64,000 bases of DNA from Pseudomonadota bacterium (GCA_022567295.1 JADFHE010000003.1:38721-102720); one strand, 5' to 3'. Shown: positions 41,893 to 52,600, counted from the stretch's first letter. Made by a program: numbers and translations. Notes: generated by a model from the letters alone, not told the origin.

Positions 41893-43239
41893 CTACGCGC
41901 CGGCTATCGTCATTTCCTCTATCAGAATGGAACCGCAGCGCATGCCACTACGCAAATCCTGGTCATTACCGATGACCACGATGCGCCGATAGAGATTCTT
42001 CAGATTGCCCGCAATGGTCACTTCGTGCACGGCATGCTGAATTTCTCCGTTCTTCACCCAATGACCAACGGCACCGCGCGAGTAGTCCCCTGTGACAGGA
42101 TTCACGCCCTGCCCAATTAATTCCTCGACTATAAATCCAGTCCCCATCTCAACGACGAGTTGTGCCTGGTCGGTATCGCTGCCTGGAACGAGCAAGTTTT
42201 GTGCACCACCCGCATTCGCTGTTGTCTCGAGCCCCAGGCGGCGAGCAGAATAACTACTGAGCACATAACTCCGCAACACGCCGTCCGTGAAGATATCCCG
42301 ATCAGAGGTTGCGACGCCTTCACTATCGTATGCGCGGCTAGCCATGCCCTGCGCAATATGTGGCCGCTGCTGAATCTGCACAAAGTCAGGAAAAATTTGT
42401 TCGCCCACGGCATCGAGCAAAAAGGATGAGCGTCGATATTGCGAGCCACCGGAAATTGCACTAATCGCATGCCCGATAAATCCTCGTGCAAGCTCCGGGA
42501 TATACAACACGGGCACATTCGTCGTCCTGATCTTCCGCGCGCCAAGTCGGCCGACCGCTTTCTGCGCCGCTCTTTTGCCAACCGACGCCGCATCGTCGAG
42601 CGCTCCAGGAACACGCGACGAGGTGTAATGATAGTCGCGCTGCATGCTACCGTCCGCCTCCGCAAGAACAACACAGGTGACGCTGTGACTGGTCTTGGAA
42701 TAGCTGGCAATGAAACCGTGTGTGTTGCCGTAGGCGCGCGTTCCGCGGTTGGTTGCAACGGTTCCGCCCTCGGAATTACTGATGCGCTTGTCGTATGCCA
42801 GCGCTGCGCTCTCGGTCTCGATCGCAAGGGAGATCGCCTGCTCGGCATCGATTTCCCAAGGGTGATCGAGATCAAGGTCAATCAGGTTTGTCGCCATGCG
42901 CTCGGCATCCGCCAGTCCTGAATGCGGATCCTTAGCCGTAAGCGTCGCAAATGAACACGCTTTGGCAACGGCTTCACGAATGGCCGCGGGTGAAATGTCG
43001 GATGTATTCGCATTACCCTTGCAGCAATCCTTGTACACCGTGATACCGATCCCACGATCATTCGTGAACTCCAGGCTCTCAACGTCACCGAGTCGTGCCG
43101 TTGCAGACAGCCCGTTATCCTGACTCGCGGCCACTTCGGCCTGATCAACACCCAGATTGCGCGCCTCCTCCAACGCCAGAGCAACAAGGTTCTCCAGATC
43201 TTCCCTGCCCAGCGACTCGCGCTTTGCTATTTCTGACAT
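41893..43239 (-). CDS. pmbA: metalloprotease PmbA/TldE
   Basis: DRGIGITVYKDCCKGNANTSD; GVLRSYVLSSYSARRLGLETTANAGGAQNL. Confidence 0.94.
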   Translation of the reverse strand: MSEIAKRESLGREDLENLVALALEEARNLGVDQAEVAASQDNGLSATARLGDVESLEFTNDRGIGITVYKDCCKGNANTSDISPAAIREAVAKACSFATLTAKDPHSGLADAERMATNLIDLDLDHPWEIDAEQAISLAIETESAALAYDKRISNSEGGTVATNRGTRAYGNTHGFIASYSKTSHSVTCVVLAEADGSMQRDYHYTSSRVPGALDDAASVGKRAAQKAVGRLGARKIRTTNVPVLYIPELARGFIGHAISAISGGSQYRRSSFLLDAVGEQIFPDFVQIQQRPHIAQGMASRAYDSEGVATSDRDIFTDGVLRSYVLSSYSARRLGLETTANAGGAQNLLVPGSDTDQAQLVVEMGTGFIVEELIGQGVNPVTGDYSRGAVGHWVKNGEIQHAVHEVTIAGNLKNLYRRIVVIGNDQDLRSGMRCGSILIEEMTIAGA

Positions 43240-43313
43240 CGTTCGAACATTCCTTACGCGTGGTAGACTCCCGCCGCTGATCGGTGGACTGACCGCGGGG
43301 AGTACTGTAACCA

Positions 43314-43574
43314 GTGACTGAAACAAAGCCCAGCAAAAGCGCACGAAAACGCGAGTATCTGGCGCTGCAGAAATTGGGAGAAGAGCTCATCACGCTCAAA
43401 CAGTCCGATCTCTACAGCCTGCCCCTTGACGATGACCTTCGACTGGCCGTTACGGAGGCGCGCCAGATCAAAGCGCGCGGTGCGTTACGCCGCCAAAAAC
43501 AATACATCGGAAAACTGATGCGCCATATTGATCCGGAACCGCTGCGCTCTGAACTTGCGAAGCTACGTCATTAA
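43314..43574 (+). CDS. Half-length YjgA/DarP (DUF615) family protein
   Basis: KREYLALQKLGEELITLKQSDLYSLPLDDDLRLAVTEARQIKARGALRRQKQYIGKLMRHIDPEPLRSELAKL matches the N-terminal half of YjgA; GTG start. Confidence 0.82.
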   Translation: MTETKPSKSARKREYLALQKLGEELITLKQSDLYSLPLDDDLRLAVTEARQIKARGALRRQKQYIGKLMRHIDPEPLRSELAKLRH

Positions 43575-43595
43575 CTAAAATGATAGTATTTCCCG

Positions 43596-44081
43596 ATGAA
43601 TATTGATGTCGGCATTATCATGGGTTCCCGTTCAGACTGGGAAACGATGCAGCACGCGAGCAGAACGCTAACCGAGCTCGGCGTGAGTTTTGAGGTGAAA
43701 GTTGTTTCTGCGCATCGCACCCCCGATTTGTTATTCGAATACGCGGATACCGCTGTCGCGCGCGGCTTAAAAGTCATTATTGCCGGTGCCGGCGGCGCCG
43801 CGCACTTGCCCGGCATGACGGCAGCCAAGACGCGCTTGCCAGTCCTCGGAGTCCCCATGCAGTCCGACGCACTGAACGGCATGGACTCGTTGCTCTCCAT
43901 CGCTCAAATGCCGGCAGGAATTCCCGTTGGCAGCATGGCGATTGGCCGTGCGGGTGCCGTCAATGCGGCTCTGCTCGCCGCCGCCATCCTCGCCAACAAT
44001 GATGCAGCAGTGGCCTCAGCACTGGAGGACTTCCGCACGAACCAGACCGACGAGGTTCTGGGCGACAGCGACCCCTCTTAG
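43596..44081 (+). CDS. purE: N5-carboxyaminoimidazole ribonucleotide mutase
   Basis: [38 protein letters not shown]. Confidence 0.97.
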   Translation: MNIDVGIIMGSRSDWETMQHASRTLTELGVSFEVKVVSAHRTPDLLFEYADTAVARGLKVIIAGAGGAAHLPGMTAAKTRLPVLGVPMQSDALNGMDSLLSIAQMPAGIPVGSMAIGRAGAVNAALLAAAILANNDAAVASALEDFRTNQTDEVLGDSDPS

Positions 44082-44344
44082 TGGTCCAACGCGTGACTGG
44101 TAATGAGTTCAGCGAGTTGTGAAGTGGTCGAGCACTAGGCGCACCTCGCAGGTAATGGCAAGCTCTTGCCAAAAGGTGCAACGACGCGGGCGACCGCTTC
44201 ACAGCTCGCCCGAAGGGAGCACCCCAGGTTATCTAATACGGCGTTACAGTCCTTGCAAAGGACTCGCCATTCACTTCGGACTGCGCCTTGCCTGGGATCA
44301 CCTGGGGTGCTCTGAACACATCAACATTTACACGTTGAACCACT
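44080..44344 (+). other. Nested inverted-repeat element between purE and purK (candidate structured RNA or MITE-like element)
   Basis: Outer arms 44080-44095 / 44329-44344 (13/16); 19-bp stem 44112-44130 / 44191-44209 with two U.G wobbles; 17-bp stem 44217-44233 / 44296-44312 (16/17); nested hairpins 44157-44170 and 44248-44264. Confidence 0.75.
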
Positions 44345-44348
44345 GACG

Positions 44349-45425
44349 ATGCGCATCGGAATTATTGGCGCCGGGCAGCTCGGCCAGATGCTTGGATTCG
44401 CGGCGCGTAGTCTGGACGTTGACGTGCGATTCGTCGATCCCTCCGACCATCCTCCTGCCGCCGTTTGCGGCAAGGTGATTCAAAGCGCCTTTGACGATGC
44501 GGTCGCGCTCATGGCGCTTGCTGATACCTGTAACGTCATCACGTACGAGTTCGAAAATATTCCGGTGTCTGCGCTGCAGCATATTGAAGGAATCGTGCCG
44601 ATCTACCCGCCACTATCCGCGCTGCGGCACTCGCAGGATCGTTATGACGAGAAACGATTGTTCGATGAGCTCGACATTCCGCTCGCCGGATATTACGCCC
44701 TCGATACTCGCGAAGACCTGCACGCTGCGGCCAAAATCCTCGGGCTGCCGATGGTTATCAAGACGCGGCGATTCGGCTATGACGGCAAAGGCCAGGTCGT
44801 TAGCAGAACGGCCGTCGATCTCGACAAGGCCTGGGTCGAACTTGGCGATCAGGCGCTCATTGCCGAACAGCTGATTCCCTTCGACTATGAAATTTCTTGC
44901 ATCGGCGTTCGCAATGTCGACGGCGACATCGCCATTTATCCGCTTAGTCGCAATGTTCATGTCGACGGTATATTGCGAACGTCTCGGTCACCTCTCGATC
45001 GACCCAAACTTGCAAAAATGGCATCCGACTACGTATGCAGCCTGCTCAATCACCTCGATTATGTGGGGGTACTGGCATTGGAGCTGTTCGTCGTCGGCGA
45101 CAAGTTAATCGCTAACGAATTTGCACCACGCGTGCACAACTCGGGTCACTGGACTATCGAAGGATCGGAAACCAGTCAGTTCGAGAACCATCTGCGCGCC
45201 ATCATGAGCCAGCCGTTGGGGTCGATAGCGAGCCGCGGCCACGCCGGCATGGTCAATCTGATCGGTGAGATTTCGGCGGCGACTCGCGCGCTTACGGTCG
45301 GCGAATTGCACGATTATGGTAAGGTGCCCCGCCCTGGCCGCAAACTTGGCCATGTAACCGTCGTCGGAAATACTGCCGAACAGCGCGACGCCCTTATCGA
45401 CATAATCAACAAGACTGTGATGTAG
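44349..45425 (+). CDS. purK: 5-(carboxyamino)imidazole ribonucleotide synthase
   Basis: IGIIGAGQLGQMLGFAARSLDVDVRFVDPS; ATP-grasp; EFAPRVHNSGHWTIEGS. Confidence 0.96.
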   Translation: MRIGIIGAGQLGQMLGFAARSLDVDVRFVDPSDHPPAAVCGKVIQSAFDDAVALMALADTCNVITYEFENIPVSALQHIEGIVPIYPPLSALRHSQDRYDEKRLFDELDIPLAGYYALDTREDLHAAAKILGLPMVIKTRRFGYDGKGQVVSRTAVDLDKAWVELGDQALIAEQLIPFDYEISCIGVRNVDGDIAIYPLSRNVHVDGILRTSRSPLDRPKLAKMASDYVCSLLNHLDYVGVLALELFVVGDKLIANEFAPRVHNSGHWTIEGSETSQFENHLRAIMSQPLGSIASRGHAGMVNLIGEISAATRALTVGELHDYGKVPRPGRKLGHVTVVGNTAEQRDALIDIINKTVM

Positions 45426-45492
45426 TCCACCCGACACGTTGAGAACACGGCGTATCCCGTGCCGTGAAAAAACAGGTAAACTTGTTCCAGCC

Positions 45493-46746
45493 ATGTCTTA
45501 TCTGAAACACTTCAGACTATCGGAGCAGCCGTTTCGGCTGACGCCCGACCCTGAATTCCTTTACTGGAGCAAGCAGCACTCACGTGCAAAGGCCTATATG
45601 GAATCGACCATCTGGCTTGCGGATGGTTTCGTTGTCATCACCGGTGAAATCGGTTCAGGAAAAACCACGCTGCTGCAGTCATTTTTGTCAGAGTTAGGCG
45701 ATGACGTGGTGCACGCTGTCGTGTCGCAGACACAACTGACGCCAACGCAATTTCTGCAGGCCGTGCTAACCGAGTTCGGCTTCAAGCCGTTTAAAAAGCG
45801 CAAAGTTGAACTGCTGGACATGCTCAATATGTTCCTGATCGAACAGTATTCGAGCGGCAAAAAAGTCGTACTGATCATCGATGAAGCCCAGAACCTGACG
45901 AAGAAAGTGCTTGAAGAGATTCGCCTGCTCTCGGGAATTGAAACACACAAGGAAAAGGTGCTGCGCATCATTTTGGCCGGGCAGCCAGAACTCAAAGACA
46001 CGCTGGACCTGGCCAGCATGAAACAGCTGATGCAGCGCGTTCGATTGCGCTTTCACATCGGCCCGCTTGATCGCCGCGAGATGCGAGAATACGTCGAGCG
46101 GAGGTTATCTATCGCAGGGCGAAAGAAAGCGGACCTGTTTTCCGATGACAGCTTTGACGTTTTGTATCGATTCTCAGGCGGTGTGCCGCGCCTGATCAAT
46201 ACGCTGTGCGACACTGCGTTGCTGTGCGCATTCGCGGATGATAAGAAGGTCGTAGACGCTGACGATGTCAGCACGGCGGCCGAAGAGTTGAACTGGCCGG
46301 AACACGAGTCTAATACGGGTGTTTTCGATCAACTTCGGCGACGGCAAGCAGATCGCCATTCCGACTCCGATTTGCACATTTCTCGAATCGAAGTTCGCAC
46401 GGACAATGCGATTGTTGACGTTCTCACGTTCCCGCTGGGACGCGTAATCGTCGGCCGTTCACCGGACAATGAAATCTACATCCAGAGCAAGTTTGTCAGT
46501 CGCCATCATGCACAGCTAATCAGTGACGAAAGCGGCTGCGTCATTGAAGATCTGAACAGCACCAACGGCGTTTTCCTCGGCGATAAGCAGATCAAGAAAT
46601 ACCGCCTTTGTGATGGCGACATAATCTCGATCGGCGTACATGAACTCGTCTATCACGACCTGCGCGATGCACAGGAATTCGACGGCCGCGAAACGATTGC
46701 GGAAGACGAAACAGGTAATCAGGGATCGGTCGTTAACGAAAAGTAG
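45493..46746 (+). CDS. ExeA/GspA-like AAA ATPase fused to C-terminal FHA domain
   Basis: Walker A GEIGSGKTTLL, Walker B VVLIIDEAQNL; FHA GRVIVGRSPDNEIYIQSKFVSRHHAQLISDESGCVIEDLNSTNGVFLGDKQI. Confidence 0.9.
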   Translation: MSYLKHFRLSEQPFRLTPDPEFLYWSKQHSRAKAYMESTIWLADGFVVITGEIGSGKTTLLQSFLSELGDDVVHAVVSQTQLTPTQFLQAVLTEFGFKPFKKRKVELLDMLNMFLIEQYSSGKKVVLIIDEAQNLTKKVLEEIRLLSGIETHKEKVLRIILAGQPELKDTLDLASMKQLMQRVRLRFHIGPLDRREMREYVERRLSIAGRKKADLFSDDSFDVLYRFSGGVPRLINTLCDTALLCAFADDKKVVDADDVSTAAEELNWPEHESNTGVFDQLRRRQADRHSDSDLHISRIEVRTDNAIVDVLTFPLGRVIVGRSPDNEIYIQSKFVSRHHAQLISDESGCVIEDLNSTNGVFLGDKQIKKYRLCDGDIISIGVHELVYHDLRDAQEFDGRETIAEDETGNQGSVVNEK

Positions 46747-46750
46747 GTGT

Positions 46751-46969
46751 TTAGTAATCCTGTCGCTGACCGACACGACGATCCGTAACCCGGTGGTCGC
46801 GGCGCTTCAGGAAAACCACCATTCCGGCCACCAGGCAGATGAGCCCAACGACGAAACAAATCGTCGGCCAGTGCCAGTGATTGACGTACATGGAAGCGCC
46901 CAGGCAGGTGGCTCCTACCAGCAGGTAAAAGTACGGTAAACTTTCGTAGATTGGCTTCGAGACCCACAT
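46751..46969 (-). CDS. Small membrane protein (72 aa, two predicted TM segments)
   Basis: ORF with hydrophobic segments SLPYFYLLVGATCLGASMYV and TICFVVGLICLVAGMVVFLKRR. Confidence 0.55.
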   Translation of the reverse strand: MWVSKPIYESLPYFYLLVGATCLGASMYVNHWHWPTICFVVGLICLVAGMVVFLKRRDHRVTDRRVGQRQDY

Positions 46970-47048
46970 ATTGGCGTCGTTATCATCCCCGGGGTCAATT
47001 CATTTTCCATAGCGGGGAGCCGTTGTCCAGTGGAAATCGAACTTTCTG

Positions 47049-47219
47049 TCAGGATTCCCCTGCGCTAAACAGCCCCATAATCCTGGAAAGTATTGATTCA
47101 GACAGGCCATCGACAGAGAGATCAGGCTCGATTTCGCCCATGTCGCCGCTTAAATTTTGCACGAATTGCTGGGAATTAGCGTCCGTATCCTGCTCTGTTA
47201 TTGTATTTTCGAATGCCAT
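47049..47219 (-). CDS. Small acidic protein of 56 aa (below the ORF track cutoff)
   Basis: ATG at 47219 preceded by strong SD (aaggagg); MAFENTITEQDTDANSQQFVQNLSGDMGEIEPDLSVDGLSESILSRIMGLFSAGES. Confidence 0.55.
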   Translation of the reverse strand: MAFENTITEQDTDANSQQFVQNLSGDMGEIEPDLSVDGLSESILSRIMGLFSAGES

Positions 47220-47340
47220 TGCAAACTGCCTCCTTGCGATACCATAAAAGGTAACGCAGCACTATGTTCAATGGAGTGAGCTGTCTCACATTGTGCGCTG
47301 TGAAACGCGTGATTTTCGGCTTATGTAAAAGTGCCCCCGC

Positions 47341-48789
47341 CTAACCTGTGCCGCCGACCGTAATCTCATCGATCTTCAATGTCGGTTGACCCACGCCGAC
47401 AGGCACCGATTGCCCTTCCTTGCCACACGTGCCAACTCCCGAATCCAGTTCGAGGTCGTTACCAACCATCGAAATTTTGCTGAGCGCTTCGGGCCCGTCG
47501 CCAATGAGCATCGCGCCCTTGACTGGCGCGGTCACCTTGCCCTTCTCGATCAGGTACGCCTCGCTCGCCGAAAACACGAACTTGCCAGACGTGATGTCAA
47601 CCTGACCCCCGCCGAAGTTCGGCGCATAAATACCCTTGTCCACCGACGCGATAATCTCCTCCGGATCGTGTGGGCCGGCAAGCATGTAGGTGTTTGTCAT
47701 GCGCGGCATCGGGACGTGTGCAAACGATTCCCGGCGGCCGTTCCCAGTTGATTTGACGCCCATCAGGCGAGCGTTGAGCTTGTCCTGCATATAGCCCTTG
47801 AGCACGCCATTCTCTACCAGTACTGAATACTGGCCCGGCGTTCCCTCATCATCGACCGTAAGTGAACCGCGACGGTCGGCAATGGTTCCATCATCAACGA
47901 TGGTGCACAACGAAGACGCGACCTTTTGACCCAACCTGCCGCAGAACGCCGACGTGCCCTTGCGGTTAAAGTCACCTTCCAGTCCGTGACCAACGGCCTC
48001 GTGGAGCAATATCCCCGGCCAGCCAGGTCCCAACACGATCGGCATCGTACCGGCCGGCGCAGCCCGCGCGTCAAATTGCACAACGGCCTGGCGAACCGCT
48101 TCACGCGCGAAATCCATCGCGATGTCGCCGTCCAGGAAATAGTTCAGGTCCGTGCGTGCACCACCCCCCGCGTAGCCCTGCTCTCGCCGCCCGCCCTGTT
48201 CAAGTATCACACTGACATTCAGGCGCACGAGCGGCCGCACATCGGCCGCTATCGTACCGTCGGAAGCAAGCACCAGAATCAGGTCCTGACTACTCGCAAG
48301 ACTAACGATAACCTGCGTGACGCGCGGGTCCATGGCGCGGGTCGCCGCATCGATTTCGCTGAGCAATGCGGTCTTTTGTGTGTCGTCTATACTGGTCGTT
48401 GGATCATGCGCCGAGTACAACGGCGCGACATGACTGCGACTCCAGGCCTGCACACTTCTGTCCTGTCCCTGGCGCGCAATGGCCCGCGCCGCGCTCGCTG
48501 CTCGTTCGAGCGCCGGCATCACGAGCTCATCTGAATACGCAAAACCGGTTTTCTCGCCACTGGTTGCGCGTACGCCCACGCCCTGATCGAGACTGAAACT
48601 GCCGTCGCGGATGATGCCGTCCTCAAGCGTCCAACTCTCGTGGCGACTGACTTGAAAATACAGGTCGGCGTAGTCCACGCCGCCCTTCATCATGCGGCCA
48701 AGCGTGCTACTGAGATTGCGCTCATCAAGCCCGGCAGGCTCAAGCATGCGGGACATTAATGCATCAATGGTATTATCGTTCAAATTCAA
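47341..48789 (-). CDS. tldD: metalloprotease TldD
   Basis: [63 protein letters not shown]. Confidence 0.95.
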   Translation of the reverse strand: MNLNDNTIDALMSRMLEPAGLDERNLSSTLGRMMKGGVDYADLYFQVSRHESWTLEDGIIRDGSFSLDQGVGVRATSGEKTGFAYSDELVMPALERAASAARAIARQGQDRSVQAWSRSHVAPLYSAHDPTTSIDDTQKTALLSEIDAATRAMDPRVTQVIVSLASSQDLILVLASDGTIAADVRPLVRLNVSVILEQGGRREQGYAGGGARTDLNYFLDGDIAMDFAREAVRQAVVQFDARAAPAGTMPIVLGPGWPGILLHEAVGHGLEGDFNRKGTSAFCGRLGQKVASSLCTIVDDGTIADRRGSLTVDDEGTPGQYSVLVENGVLKGYMQDKLNARLMGVKSTGNGRRESFAHVPMPRMTNTYMLAGPHDPEEIIASVDKGIYAPNFGGGQVDITSGKFVFSASEAYLIEKGKVTAPVKGAMLIGDGPEALSKISMVGNDLELDSGVGTCGKEGQSVPVGVGQPTLKIDEITVGGTG

Positions 48790-48801
48790 GTTCCGTAACG
48801 G

Positions 48802-49614
48802 TCATAACCGTCGGTTCGCGAGCGCCGGGAACTCACTGCGTATCTTTATCGGCAACTCCGGATCAATATCCGCCACCACATGGCAGTTGCCGTCGGCCAC
48901 TTCGGCCAGAATACTGCCCCAAGGGTCGATAATCAGTGAATGCCCGTACGTCGATCGACGATCAGGGTGTTCCCCATATTGCCCGGGTGCGATCACATAC
49001 GCCAGATTTTCGATAGCGCGAGCACGCAGCAGCGCATGCCAGTGAACTTCCCCGGTCGTCGCAGTAAATGCCGCCGGCACAGTGAATACCGTCGCTCCAG
49101 CATCGACAAGTTGTCGAAACAGCTCCGGAAACCGCACGTCGTAACAGATCGTCAGCCCGATGCGACCGCAGGGCGTGTCCACAGTAACGACTTCGTCGCC
49201 CGGATACATTGACCGTGACTCGCGATACGACTCTTGCTGATCGACCAAATCAACGTCGAATAAATGGATTTTTCGATAAACCGTTCGTGCGTTGCCGCCC
49301 GCGTCATACACAGGGCACGCACCGTACACGCGATTGGCCTCTATCTCCGGCGACACCAACGGCATACTGCCCGCAACTATCCACAGACCGAGCCGCTGCG
49401 ATACCTCAGACAAAAACGTCTGTATGGGCCCTTCTCCGGGCTCCTCCGCGACTTTCGCCTTGTCCCTGCCCCGTTCACCCATCAAGGCGAAATTCTCCGG
49501 CAGAACGGCCAATACGCAGCCATCGTCCGCCGCATCGCGCAGCAGCCTCCCCGCCAGTTGCAGATTTGCGGCCACATCGGAACCGCTGTTCATCTGAATA
49601 GCTGCTACCCGCAT
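48802..49614 (-). CDS. carbon-nitrogen hydrolase (Nit2-like)
   Basis: VLPENFALMG; GRIGLTICYDVRFPELFR. Confidence 0.93.
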   Translation of the reverse strand: MRVAAIQMNSGSDVAANLQLAGRLLRDAADDGCVLAVLPENFALMGERGRDKAKVAEEPGEGPIQTFLSEVSQRLGLWIVAGSMPLVSPEIEANRVYGACPVYDAGGNARTVYRKIHLFDVDLVDQQESYRESRSMYPGDEVVTVDTPCGRIGLTICYDVRFPELFRQLVDAGATVFTVPAAFTATTGEVHWHALLRARAIENLAYVIAPGQYGEHPDRRSTYGHSLIIDPWGSILAEVADGNCHVVADIDPELPIKIRSEFPALANRRL

Positions 49615-49623
49615 CAGAGTCCC

Positions 49624-52600
49624 CTACTCTCCCTCAACCAAACAACCAGCGAGTTCGCCACTGGCGACGAAAGCGTCTGAATCCACCGCGTCGACGGACG
49701 GCTCATCCCACGAACCGCTGATACCGTAATAGACCTGCCCCACCTCCTGCAGTGGTTTATTGAAAATTAGCGAAAAGATCAGCAGGGCGGCTGCAACCTG
49801 GGGACCAGCAACAACTGCGCCGACGATCGGCAGCGTATTGCCGACATTCGCAGATACAATCGCCGTCTGATTGTACGTACGGTTGGCTAGATCTGCCTCA
49901 CCAACGATACCGATGTCGGCCGCCGGACCTTCCAGCGACAGATCGCAAGTGAGCGTCTTGCCGTCATCAATTTTGAAGGTTCCGGCGATCTTGTCGAAGC
50001 CGAATCCCTTCCTAAACACATCGCGAAAATCGAATGACAGCCGGCGCGGCAGTGCGGTGATACTCATCAGTCCGAACACACGGCCTGCGCCGGGCTCCAC
50101 TTCCTCCAGCTGACCATTCCCGAATCGTACTTCGACCTCGCCATCCAGCACGTCGAAGAAATCCGCGCGCGGGCCGCCCGACCAGTTCAGGTCAAAGACA
50201 ATGCTCATATCATTGCTAACGATACCTGGCTGATAATTCAGTCGTGTCATTGTCTCTTCGACGTCGGTGCTGGTCAGCGTGGCAGCGATAAAACTGTGGC
50301 TGCCAAGCGGATCCGTATCATCTGACATCCAGCGACCTGTACCAACAATCTCATAGGTTGCGTCCTTGCTCGAAATATTGACAGCCCGGAGTCCGTTCTC
50401 GGTTTTCTCGAGCGTCGCGGTCACAGCGCCAAGATAACGATCGCCGAACGCGAATTCCGCCGCCTGCAATTGAATCGGCGGTAGATTGCGCGGATCGATT
50501 TCTGACACAGAGGATTCTTCGGCCTCATCGCCGGGCAGACGCAGCTTCTCCATCTCCAGCACCATGGCGCGATGTCCACCAAAGTCATACGGAACGAATA
50601 CCGATCCAACGATATCGTCACCGTCGAACTGCACCAACCAGTCGCGCGCACTGCGATCAACTCTTACTCGATGACCTTGCAGATGCTGTCCAAGGATATA
50701 CAAGTCATCGACAATCAAATCGATAGAGCGGATGCGATCCGCGGCGCCCACGTTCTTTTCGCCGCTGCGCGACAGGCTGAGCCAATCCTGCAGACGCACG
50801 ACACCCGTGGTGCCGCGAATATGCAGGCCGCGTGTATCCGCTGCTTCCATGACCTCGCCACCCAGGGTGACGACGCCGCGATCGAAGTCCCAGCTTCCTT
50901 CGGGGCGGTTGAACGCAAGTTGCCAGGAGACAAGGTCTGCGGCAGATCCTGCAGTCTCGATAATGTCACCGCCCGGCATGAAACGAATATCGCCGGACAC
51001 GTGCAGAATTGACTCCGCAGGTTTTGCTACGGGCTCTGGCAGGTCGAATGCCAGACCTTCCAGATCGCTTTCGATCAGAATCGTCAGCGGCAATGGTATT
51101 TCCGCGTTGCCGTCTGGAAAAAGAATACGGGCCTCATACTGCGTCGCACCGCTGACCATGCCCTCCAGCGGCAGGCTGAAATCATTGACGATCGCATCAC
51201 CCGTGACCGTACCTTCGACGATCGCTATCACGGAGAACCGCGGATCTTCAGTACGGCGCAGCGAAATACTGACGTCCTGACCGAGAAAACGGCCACCGAG
51301 TCCCTCGCTGGAGATCCGTTCACGCTCGATCGTAACCTCACCCATCAGTTCTGTGATGGGCGGGTCGAGTCCCGCAATGGCCAGTGTGCCGTTGTTGCTG
51401 CGCACGCGCGCAATGAATTCAAATTCCTGAACTCTTTCTATTTTTAACGGGATCGTCAAGTCGAATATAAATGACGCATCGCCTGATACGGATATGCGAT
51501 CGAGCTGCCCACCAAACACATCGGCGATCGGGCTCCGCATCGAGAAGTCTCGAATCGCCTCCAGGGTACTGGCCGAAAAAGACTTGATGCTCAGAACAGG
51601 ATCACGCAAATCCGGAATATCGATGTTCGCGTTGACGACCGGAATTCCAGCGCTGACCGAGCGATTCTCTGTCGTATAGAGACGTGAATTGTCGAGTACG
51701 ATATCCATATCCGACTGTTCCGTCGCAGGCCACAGTCTGTGGTACTTGAATGTCATGTTGCGAACAGACGCTTCCATCAGCAACCGTCCCTCACCGCCAT
51801 CGAACGGAAACTTGTCGATGGGACCATTGAGTGACATCGTGCCGCGTGGGATTGAGCCGCTAACCAGCGCCATCTGAAACCATTCATACAATCTCGGCGA
51901 CAAACCTTTTTTCGGAATGTAGCGTTTTGCCTCGGCAAGGTCCGAAATACTCCAGGTACTCGCCAGATCGATTTCGGGCGATGCACCATCCTTGTTGAGA
52001 ACCAGCTGTATGTTGCTTTGACTGTAGAAAAATTCGTTTTGAATAACGATGCTGTCGGAAAGGATTGTCGTTCGGTTATTACTATTTCGCCAGATAACCG
52101 TACCGTCGGCGAAATCAATTTTTATCGCTTCGGGGAGGTAATCGGGAACTCGCACCTCCAGGTCCCCTGAACTGATTTCCAGCAGCCCACCCGAACGGTT
52201 CGCTCGCACGAGTCCCGAGAATCCGCGTACGCCGGGTCGCCCAGGAGCATCCAGAAATCCCACCCGATCGAATTCCGCCGATATATTGAATCGCGGCTCA
52301 TTGCTGTCGATTTCCGATACCGTCGCGACGAGGTTACGAACGATGCCCGACGGCGCGAAGCTCGCGAGAGCCACGCGCTGTTCCTTTTCGAGCCACGGCT
52401 CAAGCACGGCCACGTCATCGAGATTGAGATACGAGGCTCGTGTATCGAGCATGACAATGCTGCCATCTCTATCGACACTCGCTTCGACCCTCAGTGTCGA
52501 TTCCTGCCACTCATGATCTTGAAACGCGAGGACAAATTCGTGGGCGGCGACCAGCCAGCCGCTGTCGGATATATCAACCTCCACACGGCCTCTGACGTCG

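Noticed and set aside
44084-44340. GTCCAAC ... GTTGAAC in the purE-purK element fit the attC outer-box consensus (RYYYAAC / GTTRRRY)
   Set aside because: The span (~257 bp) is far longer than normal attC sites, no integron integrase or cassettes are in the window, and the flanks are housekeeping genes; the match follows from the arms being inverted repeats.
47926-48534. 202-aa + strand ORF opposite tldD
   Set aside because: Shadow ORF; Arg/His-rich composition typical of antisense reading of a GC-rich gene.
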